DNA of 64,000 nt from Kutzneria viridogrisea (GCA_014138725.1 JACJID010000001.1:1860001-1924000), one strand, 5' to 3'. Counted from the stretch's first letter, positions 34,052 to 43,112 are shown. Program-made: numbers and translations. Notes: a model not told the origin generated them from the sequence alone.

Positions 34052-35406
34052 CGCGACACCTCCACGATCCTGCGGCACGCCGCGCGCAGGTCCGCCGCCA
34101 CGGCGCCGACCTCCGCCGTCCGCAATTCGCCTTGGGACACCACGGTTTTCCCGCCGACCAGCAGCGTGTCCACCCGGGGCGCCGGTCCGAGCACGAGCGC
34201 ACCCACCGGGTCGGTGATGCCCGCGTGGTCCAGGCCGTCCAGCCGCCACACGGCCAGGTCGGCGACCTTGCCCGGCTCGATCGAGCCGATCTCCTCGGCA
34301 CGGCCGAGGCAGTGCGCGCCGCCCATCGTGCCCAGCCACAGGGCCTCGCGCACGGTCAGCGCCTTCGGGCCACCGTGCAGCCGGGCCACCAGCAACGCCT
34401 GGCGCAGTTCCTCACCCAGTCCGCCGGACTCGTTGGAGGCCACCCCGTCCACGCCCAGCCCCACCGGCGCCCCGGCGTCGAGCAGTTGGCGCACCGGGGC
34501 CGTGCCCGCGCCGAGCCGCCCGTTGGAACTGGGGCAGTGCGCGGAACCGGTGCGGGTCGCGCCGAACCGCTTGATCGCCTCCTCGGACAGGTGCACGGTG
34601 TGCGCCAGCCACACGTCCTCGCCGAGCCAGCCGAGCTGCTCGGCGTACTGCGCGGGCGTGCACCCGTTCTCGGCCAGGCACTGCTCTTCCTCGTCCAGGG
34701 TCTCGGCCAGGTGCGTGTGCAGCCGGACCCCGTGGCGCCGGGCCAGGACGGCCGCCTGCTCCATCAGCTCGCGGCTGACCGAGAACGGCGAGCACGGCCC
34801 CACGGCGATGCGGACGAGCCCGAGCGGATCCGGGTCGTGGTGCTCGGCGATGGCCTGCTCGGTGCCGATCAGCGCCTGCTCGGTGTCCTCGACGATCTCG
34901 TCCGGTGGCAGCCCGCCGTGCGAGCGCCCGCGGTCCATCGAGCCGCGCACGGCGTGCAGCCGCACCCCGATCCGGCGCGCGCTGCCCACCAGCGCGGCGA
35001 TCTGGTCCCCGCCGGTGCGCGGGAACACGTAGTGGTGGTCGGCCACCGTGGTGCACCCGGTCAGCGCCAGCCGCGCCATGCCCGCCGCCGAGGCCGCCGC
35101 GGTGATCTCCGCGTCCAGCCCGCCCCACACCGGGTACAGGGCGGTGAGCCACTCGAACAGGGTGGCGTCCTGGGCGAACCCGCGGGTGGCCCACTGGTAC
35201 AGGTGGTGGTGGGTGTTGACCAGCCCCGGGGTGACCAGGCAGCCGCCGGCGTCCAGGTAGCTGTGCGGCTCGGCGGGACGGCTCGCCGGGCCGGGGCCCA
35301 CGGCGGTGATCAGTCCGTTGTGGACGATCACGTGCCCGCTCGCGTGCTCGGTACCGGCCGCGTCCACGGTGGCGATCGCGGCGTTGTCGATGACGAGCTG
35401 GCTCAT
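34048..35406 (-). CDS. 8-oxoguanine deaminase-like amidohydrolase
   Basis: A 452-residue zinc amidohydrolase of the AtzB/TrzN/8-oxoguanine-deaminase group. Metal and substrate ligands: HxH in GLVNTHHHLYQW, His in RLHTHLAETLDEE, HTVH, and Asp in GLGVDGVASNESGG. Such enzymes deaminate guanine-like or s-triazine rings; 8-oxoguanine to urate is the best fit here because urate is also the product of the surrounding dehydrogenase. It is nested inside the xdh operon with 4-base overlaps on both sides (ATGA), so stoichiometric translation with the dehydrogenase subunits is enforced. Confidence 0.85.
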   Translation of the reverse strand: MSQLVIDNAAIATVDAAGTEHASGHVIVHNGLITAVGPGPASRPAEPHSYLDAGGCLVTPGLVNTHHHLYQWATRGFAQDATLFEWLTALYPVWGGLDAEITAAASAAGMARLALTGCTTVADHHYVFPRTGGDQIAALVGSARRIGVRLHAVRGSMDRGRSHGGLPPDEIVEDTEQALIGTEQAIAEHHDPDPLGLVRIAVGPCSPFSVSRELMEQAAVLARRHGVRLHTHLAETLDEEEQCLAENGCTPAQYAEQLGWLGEDVWLAHTVHLSEEAIKRFGATRTGSAHCPSSNGRLGAGTAPVRQLLDAGAPVGLGVDGVASNESGGLGEELRQALLVARLHGGPKALTVREALWLGTMGGAHCLGRAEEIGSIEPGKVADLAVWRLDGLDHAGITDPVGALVLGPAPRVDTLLVGGKTVVSQGELRTAEVGAVAADLRAACRRIVEVSR

Positions 35407-35861
35407 CGCCTGGCCGCCAGCCGGACCGCGTCGAGGATCTTCTCGTACCCCGTGCAGCGGCACAGGTTGCCCGCCAGCGCCTCGCGGATCTCCGGATCGG
35501 TCGGCTCCGGCACGCGGGCCAGCAGGTCGTGCGCGGCGACGACCAGCCCCGGGGTGCAGAACCCGCACTGCACCGCCCCAGCGTCCACAAAGGACTGCTG
35601 CACCCGGTCCAGCGCCTCGCCCTCGGCCAGGCCCTCCACGGTGCGCACCTCGCGACCCTCCGCCTGCCCGGCCGCGACCAGGCAGGCGCAGACCGGCGTG
35701 CCGTCCAGGTACACCGTGCAGGACCCGCACTCGCCCTGCTCGCAGGCGTTCTTCGAGCCCGGCAGGCCCAGCCGCTCGCGCAGCACGTACAGCAGGCTCT
35801 CCCCGGGCCACACGTCCTCGGCCTGCCGCGGCTCGCCGTTGACCGTCACGTTCAGGCGCAT
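35403..35861 (-). CDS. Xanthine dehydrogenase, [2Fe-2S] subunit
   Basis: A 152-residue electron-transfer subunit with two [2Fe-2S] clusters. The plant-ferredoxin-type motif is ACEQGECGSCTVYLDG with a later Cys in PVCAC. The C-terminal cluster motif is QCGFCTPG plus NLCRCTGY. Passes electrons from the Mo site to FAD. ATG 35859-35861 lies inside the last codons of the FAD subunit gene (10-base overlap). Confidence 0.95.
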   Translation of the reverse strand: MRLNVTVNGEPRQAEDVWPGESLLYVLRERLGLPGSKNACEQGECGSCTVYLDGTPVCACLVAAGQAEGREVRTVEGLAEGEALDRVQQSFVDAGAVQCGFCTPGLVVAAHDLLARVPEPTDPEIREALAGNLCRCTGYEKILDAVRLAARR

Positions 35862-36739
35862 CGCTGGTCACCTCCGGTGCGGTAGTCCTGCCACGCCCAC
35901 CCCAGTGTGCGCCGGGCCAGCACGGACAGCGCGTGCCGCCGGTACGCGGCGCTGCCACGCACGTCGTCGATCGGTGCGGCGGCCTCGGCCACCAGTTCGC
36001 CGAAGCGCCGTCGCACGGAGTCGGTCAGCGGCTTCGGAGATTCCCACAAATCGCCGTCGGCCAGCTCCCCGGTGAGGAACCACTCGGCCTCGGTGGCGCG
36101 CAGCGGGGTGGGTCCCGCCGAGCCGATACCGGTGCCCACGGTGCCGTCCCCGGGGTGCAGGGCGAGCCCGAACGAGCAGACCGCGATGACCATGGCGTTG
36201 CGCGTGCCGACCTTGCTGAACTGCTGCGGGCCGCCCGCCCTTGGCAGCAGCACGGCGGTGATCAGCTCGTCGGAGGCGAGCACGCTGCGCTTGACCCCGG
36301 TGTAGAACTCGCGCACCGGCACGACCCGTGTCCCGCGCACCGAGCGCAGCTCCACCGCGGCGTCCACGGCGAGCAGCACCGGGTGGGTGTCCCCGGCGGG
36401 CGAGGCCGCGCCCAGGTTGCCGCCCACGGTGCCGCGGTTGCGGATCTGCGGTGAGCCCACGGTGCGCGCGGCCATCGCCAGCCCCGGCAGCCGCGCGCCG
36501 AGTTCGGTGATGATCCGGGTGTAGGGCACGCCCGCGCCCAGCCGGGTGCCGCCGTCCGCGGTGGGCTCCCAGGTCGCCAGCTCGGGCACGCGGGTCAGGT
36601 CCAGCAGGGCGCTGGGCCGCCGGTGGTCGAAGTTCAGCTCCACCATCACGTCGGTGCCCCCGGCGATCGGCACCGCTTCGGGCTGGTCCGCCTTGGCCGA
36701 CAGGGCGTCGGCCAGGCTCGTTGGCCGCAGGAAGTCCAC
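35852..36739 (-). CDS. Xanthine dehydrogenase, FAD-binding subunit
   Basis: A 295-residue FAD subunit (CoxM/XdhB type). FAD motifs: PIAGGTDVMVEL near residue 30 and RNRGTVGGNLGAASPAGD near residue 105, followed by the CO-dehydrogenase flavoprotein C-terminal domain. It transfers electrons to NAD+. The start GTG at 36737-36739 is chosen because GAGGAG lies 9 bases upstream and homology (DFLRPTSLADAL) begins there; the longer frame from 36790 has no ribosome site. It is the first gene of the purine-catabolic operon and is divergent from the PucR regulator. Confidence 0.9.
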   Translation of the reverse strand: MDFLRPTSLADALSAKADQPEAVPIAGGTDVMVELNFDHRRPSALLDLTRVPELATWEPTADGGTRLGAGVPYTRIITELGARLPGLAMAARTVGSPQIRNRGTVGGNLGAASPAGDTHPVLLAVDAAVELRSVRGTRVVPVREFYTGVKRSVLASDELITAVLLPRAGGPQQFSKVGTRNAMVIAVCSFGLALHPGDGTVGTGIGSAGPTPLRATEAEWFLTGELADGDLWESPKPLTDSVRRRFGELVAEAAAPIDDVRGSAAYRRHALSVLARRTLGWAWQDYRTGGDQRCA

Positions 36740-36821
36740 TGCGCAGGGCTCCTCGGGGTCGGCTGCTCGTGGTTGTGAGGTAGTAGACACGCGGCCGTGC
36801 CGGGGTCGCTAGCGGCGCGGA

Positions 36822-36846
36822 CCACGAAACGCGTCCCCTTTCGTGG
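36822..36846. promoter_or_regulatory. Candidate PucR operator
   Basis: Perfect inverted repeat CCACGAAA (36822-36829) and TTTCGTGG (36839-36846) with a 9-base spacer. It sits in the 129-bp divergent region between the xdh operon and pucR, 23 bp from the pucR start. A further half-like TTTTCGT follows at 36851-36857. Position and symmetry suggest the regulator's binding site. Confidence 0.6.
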
Positions 36847-36868
36847 GCAGTTTTCGTAGGATCCTCCA

Positions 36869-38356
36869 ATGCGGCTGGCCGAGCTGATGGCCGACCCCGG
36901 TCTGCGGCTACGCCCGCTCGCCGGGGACTTCAGCGCGGACCCGCAGGTCAGCTGGGTGCACACCACCGATCTGCGCGACCCGCGCCGCTACCTCAGCGGC
37001 GGCGAGGTCGTGCTCACCGGCATGCTCTGGTACCACGAGCCCGCCGACGCCACGGCCTTCGTCGCGGCCCTGGCCCAGGCCGGGGTGGTGGCGGTCGGCC
37101 TTGGCACGGCCGAACTGGCCACGCCCGAGGCCCTGCGGGCGGTCACCGAGGCCTGCCGCGAACACGGGGTCCGGGCCTTCGAGGTGCCCTTGGACGTCTC
37201 GTTCATGACCATCGCGCAGCGGGTGTCCGCGGAGGACGCACGCCGCTCCAGCGCACTGCTGGACCACCACCGGCGACTGGTCGCCGCGGTGGCCGTCGGC
37301 GGCGGGCTCGACGGGCTGCTCGCCGCGGGCGCCGCCGAGCTGGGCGCCGATTGCTGGGTGATCACCCCGACCGGGCGGGTGGTCGCCGGCCCGGCCACCC
37401 CGCACGCCGCCCGCCTGGCCGCACGCTTCCTCACCGCGCCCCGGCTGCCCGCCCGGCACGCCGAACCCCGGTGCACCCTGCTGGCGGCCGGCTCCGGTCC
37501 GAGGCTGGCCGCGTGGATCCTCGTCGTCGCCGGGGACCACGAGGACTGGCCCGCGGAACTGCACGAGGTCGCCGCCGAGCTGGCCACGCTGGTCGGCCTG
37601 GAGCGGTCCGCGCTCGCGGCGGGCCGGGTCACCGAACGGCGCACCGCGGGCCAGCTGCTGCGGCTGGCCACCGGTGAGGCGGCACCGGCGGCGGAGATCG
37701 CCGCCCGGCTGGTGGCCGCGGGCTTCGGTGCGCAGGAGCAGGTCCGTGCGGTGTCGGCGGTGCTCACCGGTGAGGGCGCACCCGCCGTGCCCGTGCTGGA
37801 GGAGGTGCTGCCCGGCCGGTGCGTGGTGACCGAGGTGGACGGCGAGGCGTTCGGGCTCGTCGCCGACCGGGAGGGCCTGCTCGAGGAGGTCCGGGACGCG
37901 GTCGGCCTGCTGGCGGCCGGGCTGGGCACGAGCCGGTTCGAGCTCGGCGTGAGCGGGCCGGTGGACGCCACGCGGCTGCGCGCCGCCGTGGAGGAGGCCC
38001 GGTACGCGCGGGGTGTCGCCGGGCACCGCGGCACCCAGGCCGCCGTCGTGGCGGGCAGTGAGCTGGCCTCCCACGAGGTGTTGTTCGGCGCCCTACCCGA
38101 CGAACTGCGCCGCTCGTTCAGCGCGCGTCTGCTCGGTCCCGTGCTCGACTACGACCGCACGCACCAGTCCGCGCTGCTCGACACGCTGCGGGTGTTCCTG
38201 GACTGCTCCGGCTCCTGGACCCAGGCGGCCAACCAGCTGCACCTGCACGTCAACACGCTGCGGTACCGGATCGGCCGGGTCGAGGAGCTGACCGGCCGCG
38301 ACTTGACCCGCTTCGCCGACCGGGTGGACCTGTACCTGGCGCTGCGACTGGCCTGA
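36869..38356 (+). CDS. PucR-family purine catabolism regulator
   Basis: A 495-residue regulator. The N-terminal PucR (purine catabolism regulatory) domain spans about 1-120 (WVHTTDLRDPRRYLSGGEVVLTG in two overlapping blocks). A central GAF-like stretch follows. The C-terminal HTH_30 domain is FLDCSGSWTQAANQLHLHVNTLRYRIGRVEELTGRDL. ATG 36869 is the start. Divergent placement from FAD-xdh indicates control of the purine genes, most likely activation or derepression by a purine or ureide. Confidence 0.9.
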   Translation: MRLAELMADPGLRLRPLAGDFSADPQVSWVHTTDLRDPRRYLSGGEVVLTGMLWYHEPADATAFVAALAQAGVVAVGLGTAELATPEALRAVTEACREHGVRAFEVPLDVSFMTIAQRVSAEDARRSSALLDHHRRLVAAVAVGGGLDGLLAAGAAELGADCWVITPTGRVVAGPATPHAARLAARFLTAPRLPARHAEPRCTLLAAGSGPRLAAWILVVAGDHEDWPAELHEVAAELATLVGLERSALAAGRVTERRTAGQLLRLATGEAAPAAEIAARLVAAGFGAQEQVRAVSAVLTGEGAPAVPVLEEVLPGRCVVTEVDGEAFGLVADREGLLEEVRDAVGLLAAGLGTSRFELGVSGPVDATRLRAAVEEARYARGVAGHRGTQAAVVAGSELASHEVLFGALPDELRRSFSARLLGPVLDYDRTHQSALLDTLRVFLDCSGSWTQAANQLHLHVNTLRYRIGRVEELTGRDLTRFADRVDLYLALRLA

Positions 38357-38387
38357 GCGGGTTGGCCCGCGCTGGTGGGTTTCGCGG

Positions 38388-39761
38388 TCAGGGCTTGACC
38401 AGGGGAATGATCCGGCGGACCTTGCCGCTGCTCGCCTGTTCGGGCGCCTCCTCGCCCCGTTCGAGCCGGACACCACCTACCCGGTGCTCGGCGAGCAGCC
38501 GGCTCAGTTCCTCCTGCACGGTCCGCCAGACCTGATCGCCGTCGGCGCCGATCTTGGGCCGCAGCCGGACCCGGAGCCGGTCCGGCGCCGTCTGGACCAG
38601 CTGGTACCGCTCGACGCCGGGCACCCGGTCGAGCAGGGTGCCGAACAGCATCGGCGACAGGCCGACGGTGTCGCCGCTCGCGGCGGGCAGGGTGACCAGG
38701 TCGGCGGCCCGGCCCTGCACCCGGATCGCCGGCAACGGGCTGCCGCAAGGACAGGGATCGGGGCGGACGAGCATGCCGTCGCCGAGGTCGTACCGCAGGA
38801 TCGGCTGAACCCGGTTGGCCAGGTTGCTGATCAGCGCGGTGTGCGAGGGCTGGCCGGGCGGAACCGGGCGGTGGTCGGCGTCAACCGGCTCGACCACAAC
38901 CCAGTCGGCATTGACGTGGTACCAGCCGTGTCCGCAACTGAAGGCGAGCAGCGCGCATTCGGTTGCCATGTAGGCGGGTCGCACCATGGCGCCAAAGGCA
39001 GTGGCGATCCGCTGGCGGGCTTGGTCGCTGACCGTCTCACCCCCGGGCAGGACCATCGCCGGACGGATGTGCAGTCGGCCGGCCTCCTGTTCCCCGGCCA
39101 GCGCCGTGAGCAGGCTCAGGAACCCGGCGATGCTGGCGGGGTTGTAGTCGTTGAGCTCGGCGACGAGCTCCGGCAGCGGTTGGTTGATCGAGAAGACCCG
39201 CAGTATCCGGCCGAGCCACGGGTGGTCGAGGCGAAATCGTGCCGTCGAAGCGACGGAGTAGAAGTGGCCACCGGTCGCCGCGACGACGGCGGTGCGCCCA
39301 GCGTGAGTCAGCACCCTCAGTGTGGCGCGCGGCCCCAGTCCGCTGTTGGCCCGTGATCCGAGGGCGAGGTGCACGGCCGCGTACCGGTCGTCGCTGAGGA
39401 ACAGACCGCGGACACCCGTGGTGCCCGAGGTGGTGGCGACCATGTACTTGCCCTGGAACCGATGTCCGACGAGGCCGGGATCGGCCAGGAACTCGTCGAC
39501 CTTCGCCCGCGTCACGGCGCGGTCGGTGAGCCAGTCGTCGAAATGGGCCATCAGGAGCTTCTTGTCCGTCACCGGGAGCAGGGTCGGATCATCGACCCGG
39601 TCCGGCAGGTCCCGGTACAGGTCGCGGTAGAACGGCGAGTTGGCACGGGCGTGTGCCACCGCCTCGGTCAGCCTCGTGCGCTGTCGCCGCGCGATGCCCG
39701 CTGGACCCTCCCGCAGGGCTTGCCGCGCGTCGCGACCTAGCCCTCGCACGGTGTCGGTCAT
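38388..39761 (-). CDS. PaaK/CapK-like adenylate-forming ligase
   Basis: A 457-residue member of the phenylacetate-CoA-ligase-like adenylating family. Blocks: FYRDLYRDLP at the N-terminus, phosphate loop TTSGTTGVRGLFLS (about residues 110-123), YMATECALLAF, and the C-terminal RYDLGDGMLVRPDPCPCGSPLPAIRVQGRAAD (seen in two parts), where the CxCG cluster is typical of PaaK-like enzymes. It activates a carboxylate as acyl-AMP/CoA; the substrate is unknown. ATG 39759-39761 overlaps the stop of the TetR gene (ATGA), so both are cotranslated. It is convergent with pucR. Confidence 0.85.
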   Translation of the reverse strand: MTDTVRGLGRDARQALREGPAGIARRQRTRLTEAVAHARANSPFYRDLYRDLPDRVDDPTLLPVTDKKLLMAHFDDWLTDRAVTRAKVDEFLADPGLVGHRFQGKYMVATTSGTTGVRGLFLSDDRYAAVHLALGSRANSGLGPRATLRVLTHAGRTAVVAATGGHFYSVASTARFRLDHPWLGRILRVFSINQPLPELVAELNDYNPASIAGFLSLLTALAGEQEAGRLHIRPAMVLPGGETVSDQARQRIATAFGAMVRPAYMATECALLAFSCGHGWYHVNADWVVVEPVDADHRPVPPGQPSHTALISNLANRVQPILRYDLGDGMLVRPDPCPCGSPLPAIRVQGRAADLVTLPAASGDTVGLSPMLFGTLLDRVPGVERYQLVQTAPDRLRVRLRPKIGADGDQVWRTVQEELSRLLAEHRVGGVRLERGEEAPEQASSGKVRRIIPLVKP

Positions 39762-40390
39762 GATCGCTCCTTTCGCTGAGCGGCCTGCGGCACGGACAGC
39801 AGGCCGTGCAGGGCGATGTCGCGCGCCCGCCGAATCGACTGCTGTGCCTGTTGCCGGGATTGGCCGCGTTCGATGCTCACCAAGGCGGCCTGGTACAACG
39901 CGCCGATGAGGGATCCGGTCATCGCGGCCGCGGCCACCTCGTCGAGTTCGTCGGGAAACTCCTCCACCAGCACGTCGGCGATCCTGCGTTGCAGTTCGTG
40001 CAGCAGGGACTGCAACCTGGCCTGAAGGGCGGGGGTTGTCAGGATCAGCCGGGAAAGCGCCGCCTGCTCGGCGGGATCGCGCGAGGATCGAGTGGGCACG
40101 ACACGCGCGTCGTAGCCGTCGACGAGTCGGGCAAGTGCCTGCCCCGGCCCCTCGTCCTGGCGGCGATCCCTGATCGCCGCCAGGACCTCCTCGTACCGGT
40201 CGTCCTCGAACACCACTTCGTCCTTGCTGCCGAAGTAGTTGAAGAACGTCTTGGGGTCGACGTCGGCAGCCGCGGCGATCTGCGCCACCGTCGTCTGGTC
40301 GTAACCCTGTTGAAGGAACAGTGCGATCGCCGCGTCGGCGATCCTGCGCCTGGTCAGCAGCTTCTTGCGCTCCCGCCGTGACTCCTGCAC
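39758..40390 (-). CDS. TetR-family regulator of the ligase gene
   Basis: A 210-residue TetR regulator. The HTH is RRRIADAAIALFLQQGYDQTTVAQIAAAADVDPKTFFNYFGSKDEVVF (a textbook pattern, shown as one domain at residues 14-60). The C-terminal ligand domain is divergent. The start is GTG 40388-40390, with a GTGAGG-type ribosome site. It is translationally coupled to the CoA-ligase-like gene. The arrangement (regulator first, enzyme second, palindrome upstream) predicts autoregulated control by the ligase substrate or product. Confidence 0.9.
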   Translation of the reverse strand: MQESRRERKKLLTRRRIADAAIALFLQQGYDQTTVAQIAAAADVDPKTFFNYFGSKDEVVFEDDRYEEVLAAIRDRRQDEGPGQALARLVDGYDARVVPTRSSRDPAEQAALSRLILTTPALQARLQSLLHELQRRIADVLVEEFPDELDEVAAAAMTGSLIGALYQAALVSIERGQSRQQAQQSIRRARDIALHGLLSVPQAAQRKERS

Positions 40391-40415
40391 GCCTCACCCG
40401 CATCCTCGGCCGAAC

Positions 40416-40430
40416 TTCTAGACAGTAGAA
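40416..40430. promoter_or_regulatory. Palindrome TTCTA-N5-TAGAA
   Basis: Inverted repeat at 40416-40420 and 40426-40430 in an A/T-rich patch between the TetR and NACHT genes, 26 bp upstream of the TetR start. Likely TetR operator overlapping its promoter. Confidence 0.5.
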
Positions 40431-40545
40431 TAATCCAGTGAAGGGAAAATTGCACGAGGTGTGGTCGGTGACTCACGTGGCTCAGGGCAACGAACAGCTC
40501 CCCTGACCGGGTGATCTCCCGGGACCGGTGGGTGATACTGGGGGC

Positions 40546-43095
40546 ATGGGGGCTGACACACCGGGGGACCGGGTGGTCAACGAGGCGGGGGAGTCCTCGG
40601 GGATCGTCATCCAGGCGGGGACCATCCAGGGCGGGGTGCACGTGCACCGTCCCGCGGGGCGCTCGGTGGAGGCGTTCACCGCCGGGTACCGGGACTTCCT
40701 CGGCCGGGCGCTGGACGGGTTCGAGTTCTTCGGTGTGGACCCGCGTGGTGTGCCGCGCAGGCACCGGTTCGGCGCGGGCTACGTGCCGTTGACGCTGAAC
40801 CAGCGCGACCTGGGCGATGACGTGCTGGTGACGGTCGGGGCCAGGGCGGACCAGGCGCTGGGCAGGTGCCGCCGCGCGCTGGTGCGGGGCGTGGCGGGCT
40901 CGGGCAAGAGCACGCTGCTGCGCTGGATCGGGGTGGACGCCGCGCGGGGTGCCGGTGCGGACGGGGTGCAGGCGGTGCCGTTCATCCTGGAGCTGGGGCG
41001 CCTGGACGGTGGGCGCCCGCCCGCGCTGGAGGAGCTGGTGGCGCAGACCCTGCGCAGGTCGATGCCCGAGGACTGGGTCGGCCAGGTGCTGGCCGAGGAC
41101 CGGGTGCTGCTGCTGCTCGACGGGCTGGACGAGATCCGGCCCAGGGAGCGGGTGCACCTGGAGGAGTGGATCGAGGAGCACCTGGAGGCCTATCCGGGTA
41201 CCCGCTGCTTCGTCACGACCCGGCCGTCCATCGTGGCCGAGCAGTGGTGGGTGGACCGCGGCTTCGAGCGGTTCGACCTGCTGCCGATGAGCCGCAACAG
41301 CGTGGAGCAGTACGTGCGCGGCTGGCACGACACGGCCCGCGACGACCAGCCGGACACCGCCGACGGGGAGGCGGTCCGCGCGGAGCTGACCCGGTGCGAG
41401 CAGGGCTTGCTCAGCACGCTGTCCAACCGGCCCGCCCTGCGCGGCATGAGCGCGAACCCCCTGCTGTGCGGGCTGCTCTGCGCCCTGCACCTGGAACGCG
41501 GCGAGCACCTGCCGGAGAGCCGCAAGCAGGTCTACGACGCGGCGCTGGACCTGCTCCTGCTGCGCTGGCGGCACCTGCGCCGCCGGCGCCGCGCCACCGG
41601 CCAGCACGAGCCCGCCGAGCCGGAGCCGGGGCTGGACTCCCCGCTCAACGACGAGGAACTGCTCAAGCTGTTCCAGCGCATCGCCTACTGGCTGGTGACC
41701 AACCGCCAGCTGGTGCTGGCCCCCGAGGTCGCGGTCCGCCGGGTCCGCTCGTACATGCAGGGCCTGCGCAACAGCGCGGAGGACCCGGTCCGGGTGGTGC
41801 ACTATCTGGCGCACACCAGCGGTCTGCTCCGGGAGCTGGCCGACGGCTCGCTGGAGTTCGTGCACCGCACGTTCCGCGACCACCTCGCGGCCAAGGAGGT
41901 CGTGGAGGAGGAGAACCTGAGCCTGATGCTGGACAACGCGGACAAGCCGCACTGGCACGACGTGGTGGTGATGGCCGGGGCGCACGCCCGCCCCGCCGAG
42001 CGGTCCAGGATCCTGGTGGAACTGCTGGAACGGGGCCGGGGCGACGAGGAGCACCGCGACGCGCTGTACCTGCTGGCGGCGGCGATCCTGGAGCAGACGG
42101 CGGTGCTGCCCCGCAGGGATCCCGGCACCCCGGACGTGCGGGAACTGGTCGCCGAGGCGATGGCCGAGCTGATGCCGCCGCGCACCGCGGCCGCCGCCGA
42201 CCAGCTCGCCGCGGCGGGCCCGTTCGTGCTGGACCTGATGCCGGGGCCCAAGGACCTCAGCCCGAGGCAGGCGGCGCTGGTGGTGCGGGCGGCGGCCAGG
42301 ATCGCCGCGCAGTGGAACCCGCCCGGGGCCCTGGACAAGATCCTCCAGTTCACCGGGGACTCCTCCACGGGGACGATCAGCCAGCTGCTGGAGGCGTGGG
42401 GCCGTCCCGGTGACTACGAGGCCTACGCCCGCGACGTGCTCAGCGAGATCGACTTCAGCCGGTTCACGGTGGACCTGCAGAACGGCCGCCGCATCGAGCA
42501 CATCGGGTACCTGCGCACGATCACCACGCTGGTGCTGCGCAACAACGTGTTCAACCTCGCCCCGCTGGCGCAGCTGCCCCGGCTGCGCCGACTCACCTTG
42601 CGGGACAACACGACCACGGCCCTGGCCCCGCTGGCGGCGGCCGAGTCGCTGCGGGTGGTGCTGCTGGAGCGCTGCTCCTCGCGGTCCGGGGTCGCGCCGA
42701 TCGACCTGTCCCCGTTGCGGCGGCTCGGTTTGCACAGGCTGGTCGTGTCCGGGCTGACCACGAAGGTGCACCTGGACAGCCTCGACGGGGTGGAGCTGAC
42801 CAGCCTGCGGTTGAGCGTCCGGCTGCCCGGCTCGCCCCGGCTGCCGACCGACCTGCGCGTGCGGCACCTCACCCTGGCCGCGGGTGGACGCCGCATCGGT
42901 TTCGCCGGGCTGCGTAGCCTGCACTCGGTGCTGCTCGACTGGGTCCCCGACGAGGCCGAGCTCGCCGCGCTGTCAGCACTGCCACGCCTGCGCAGGCTCG
43001 TGTTGTGGCAGGTCCCCGCGGACACGCCCACGCCGATGCTGCCGGGTGTGGCGGTCTGGGTGGTCCGCGTGTCAGGCGGGCGACCCACGCCCTGA
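40546..43095 (+). CDS. NACHT-domain NTPase (NLR-like)
   Basis: An 849-residue STAND NTPase. A short N-terminal segment carries the motif SGIVIQAGTIQGGVHVH (about 18-34), found at the front of many actinobacterial NACHT proteins. A linker follows, then NACHT: Walker A GVAGSGKST (115-123), Walker B VLLLLDGLDE (about 187-196) and sensor-like TRPSIV. Helical winged/arm regions follow. The last 230 residues have leucine-rich spacing (IGYLRTITTLVLRNN, LAQLPRLRRLTLRDN, LRRLGLHRLVVSG), resembling LRRs that sense ligands. No catalytic effector domain is fused. Bacterial NACHT proteins are antiphage NLR relatives. ATG 40546 is used; GTG 40528 is an alternative. It stands alone on the plus strand. Confidence 0.88.
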   Translation: MGADTPGDRVVNEAGESSGIVIQAGTIQGGVHVHRPAGRSVEAFTAGYRDFLGRALDGFEFFGVDPRGVPRRHRFGAGYVPLTLNQRDLGDDVLVTVGARADQALGRCRRALVRGVAGSGKSTLLRWIGVDAARGAGADGVQAVPFILELGRLDGGRPPALEELVAQTLRRSMPEDWVGQVLAEDRVLLLLDGLDEIRPRERVHLEEWIEEHLEAYPGTRCFVTTRPSIVAEQWWVDRGFERFDLLPMSRNSVEQYVRGWHDTARDDQPDTADGEAVRAELTRCEQGLLSTLSNRPALRGMSANPLLCGLLCALHLERGEHLPESRKQVYDAALDLLLLRWRHLRRRRRATGQHEPAEPEPGLDSPLNDEELLKLFQRIAYWLVTNRQLVLAPEVAVRRVRSYMQGLRNSAEDPVRVVHYLAHTSGLLRELADGSLEFVHRTFRDHLAAKEVVEEENLSLMLDNADKPHWHDVVVMAGAHARPAERSRILVELLERGRGDEEHRDALYLLAAAILEQTAVLPRRDPGTPDVRELVAEAMAELMPPRTAAAADQLAAAGPFVLDLMPGPKDLSPRQAALVVRAAARIAAQWNPPGALDKILQFTGDSSTGTISQLLEAWGRPGDYEAYARDVLSEIDFSRFTVDLQNGRRIEHIGYLRTITTLVLRNNVFNLAPLAQLPRLRRLTLRDNTTTALAPLAAAESLRVVLLERCSSRSGVAPIDLSPLRRLGLHRLVVSGLTTKVHLDSLDGVELTSLRLSVRLPGSPRLPTDLRVRHLTLAAGGRRIGFAGLRSLHSVLLDWVPDEAELAALSALPRLRRLVLWQVPADTPTPMLPGVAVWVVRVSGGRPTP

Positions 43096-43112
43096 CCATG
43101 CCGTCGGCCGAC

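Noticed and set aside
31820-35032. 1070-codon open frame on the plus strand
   Set aside because: Shadow of the xanthine dehydrogenase and deaminase genes; His/Val/Gly-rich nonsense text, no ribosome site, no domain.
40354-42924. 856-codon open frame on the minus strand across the NACHT gene
   Set aside because: Antisense shadow; repetitive Arg/Gln/His composition, and the plus-strand NACHT motifs are unambiguous.
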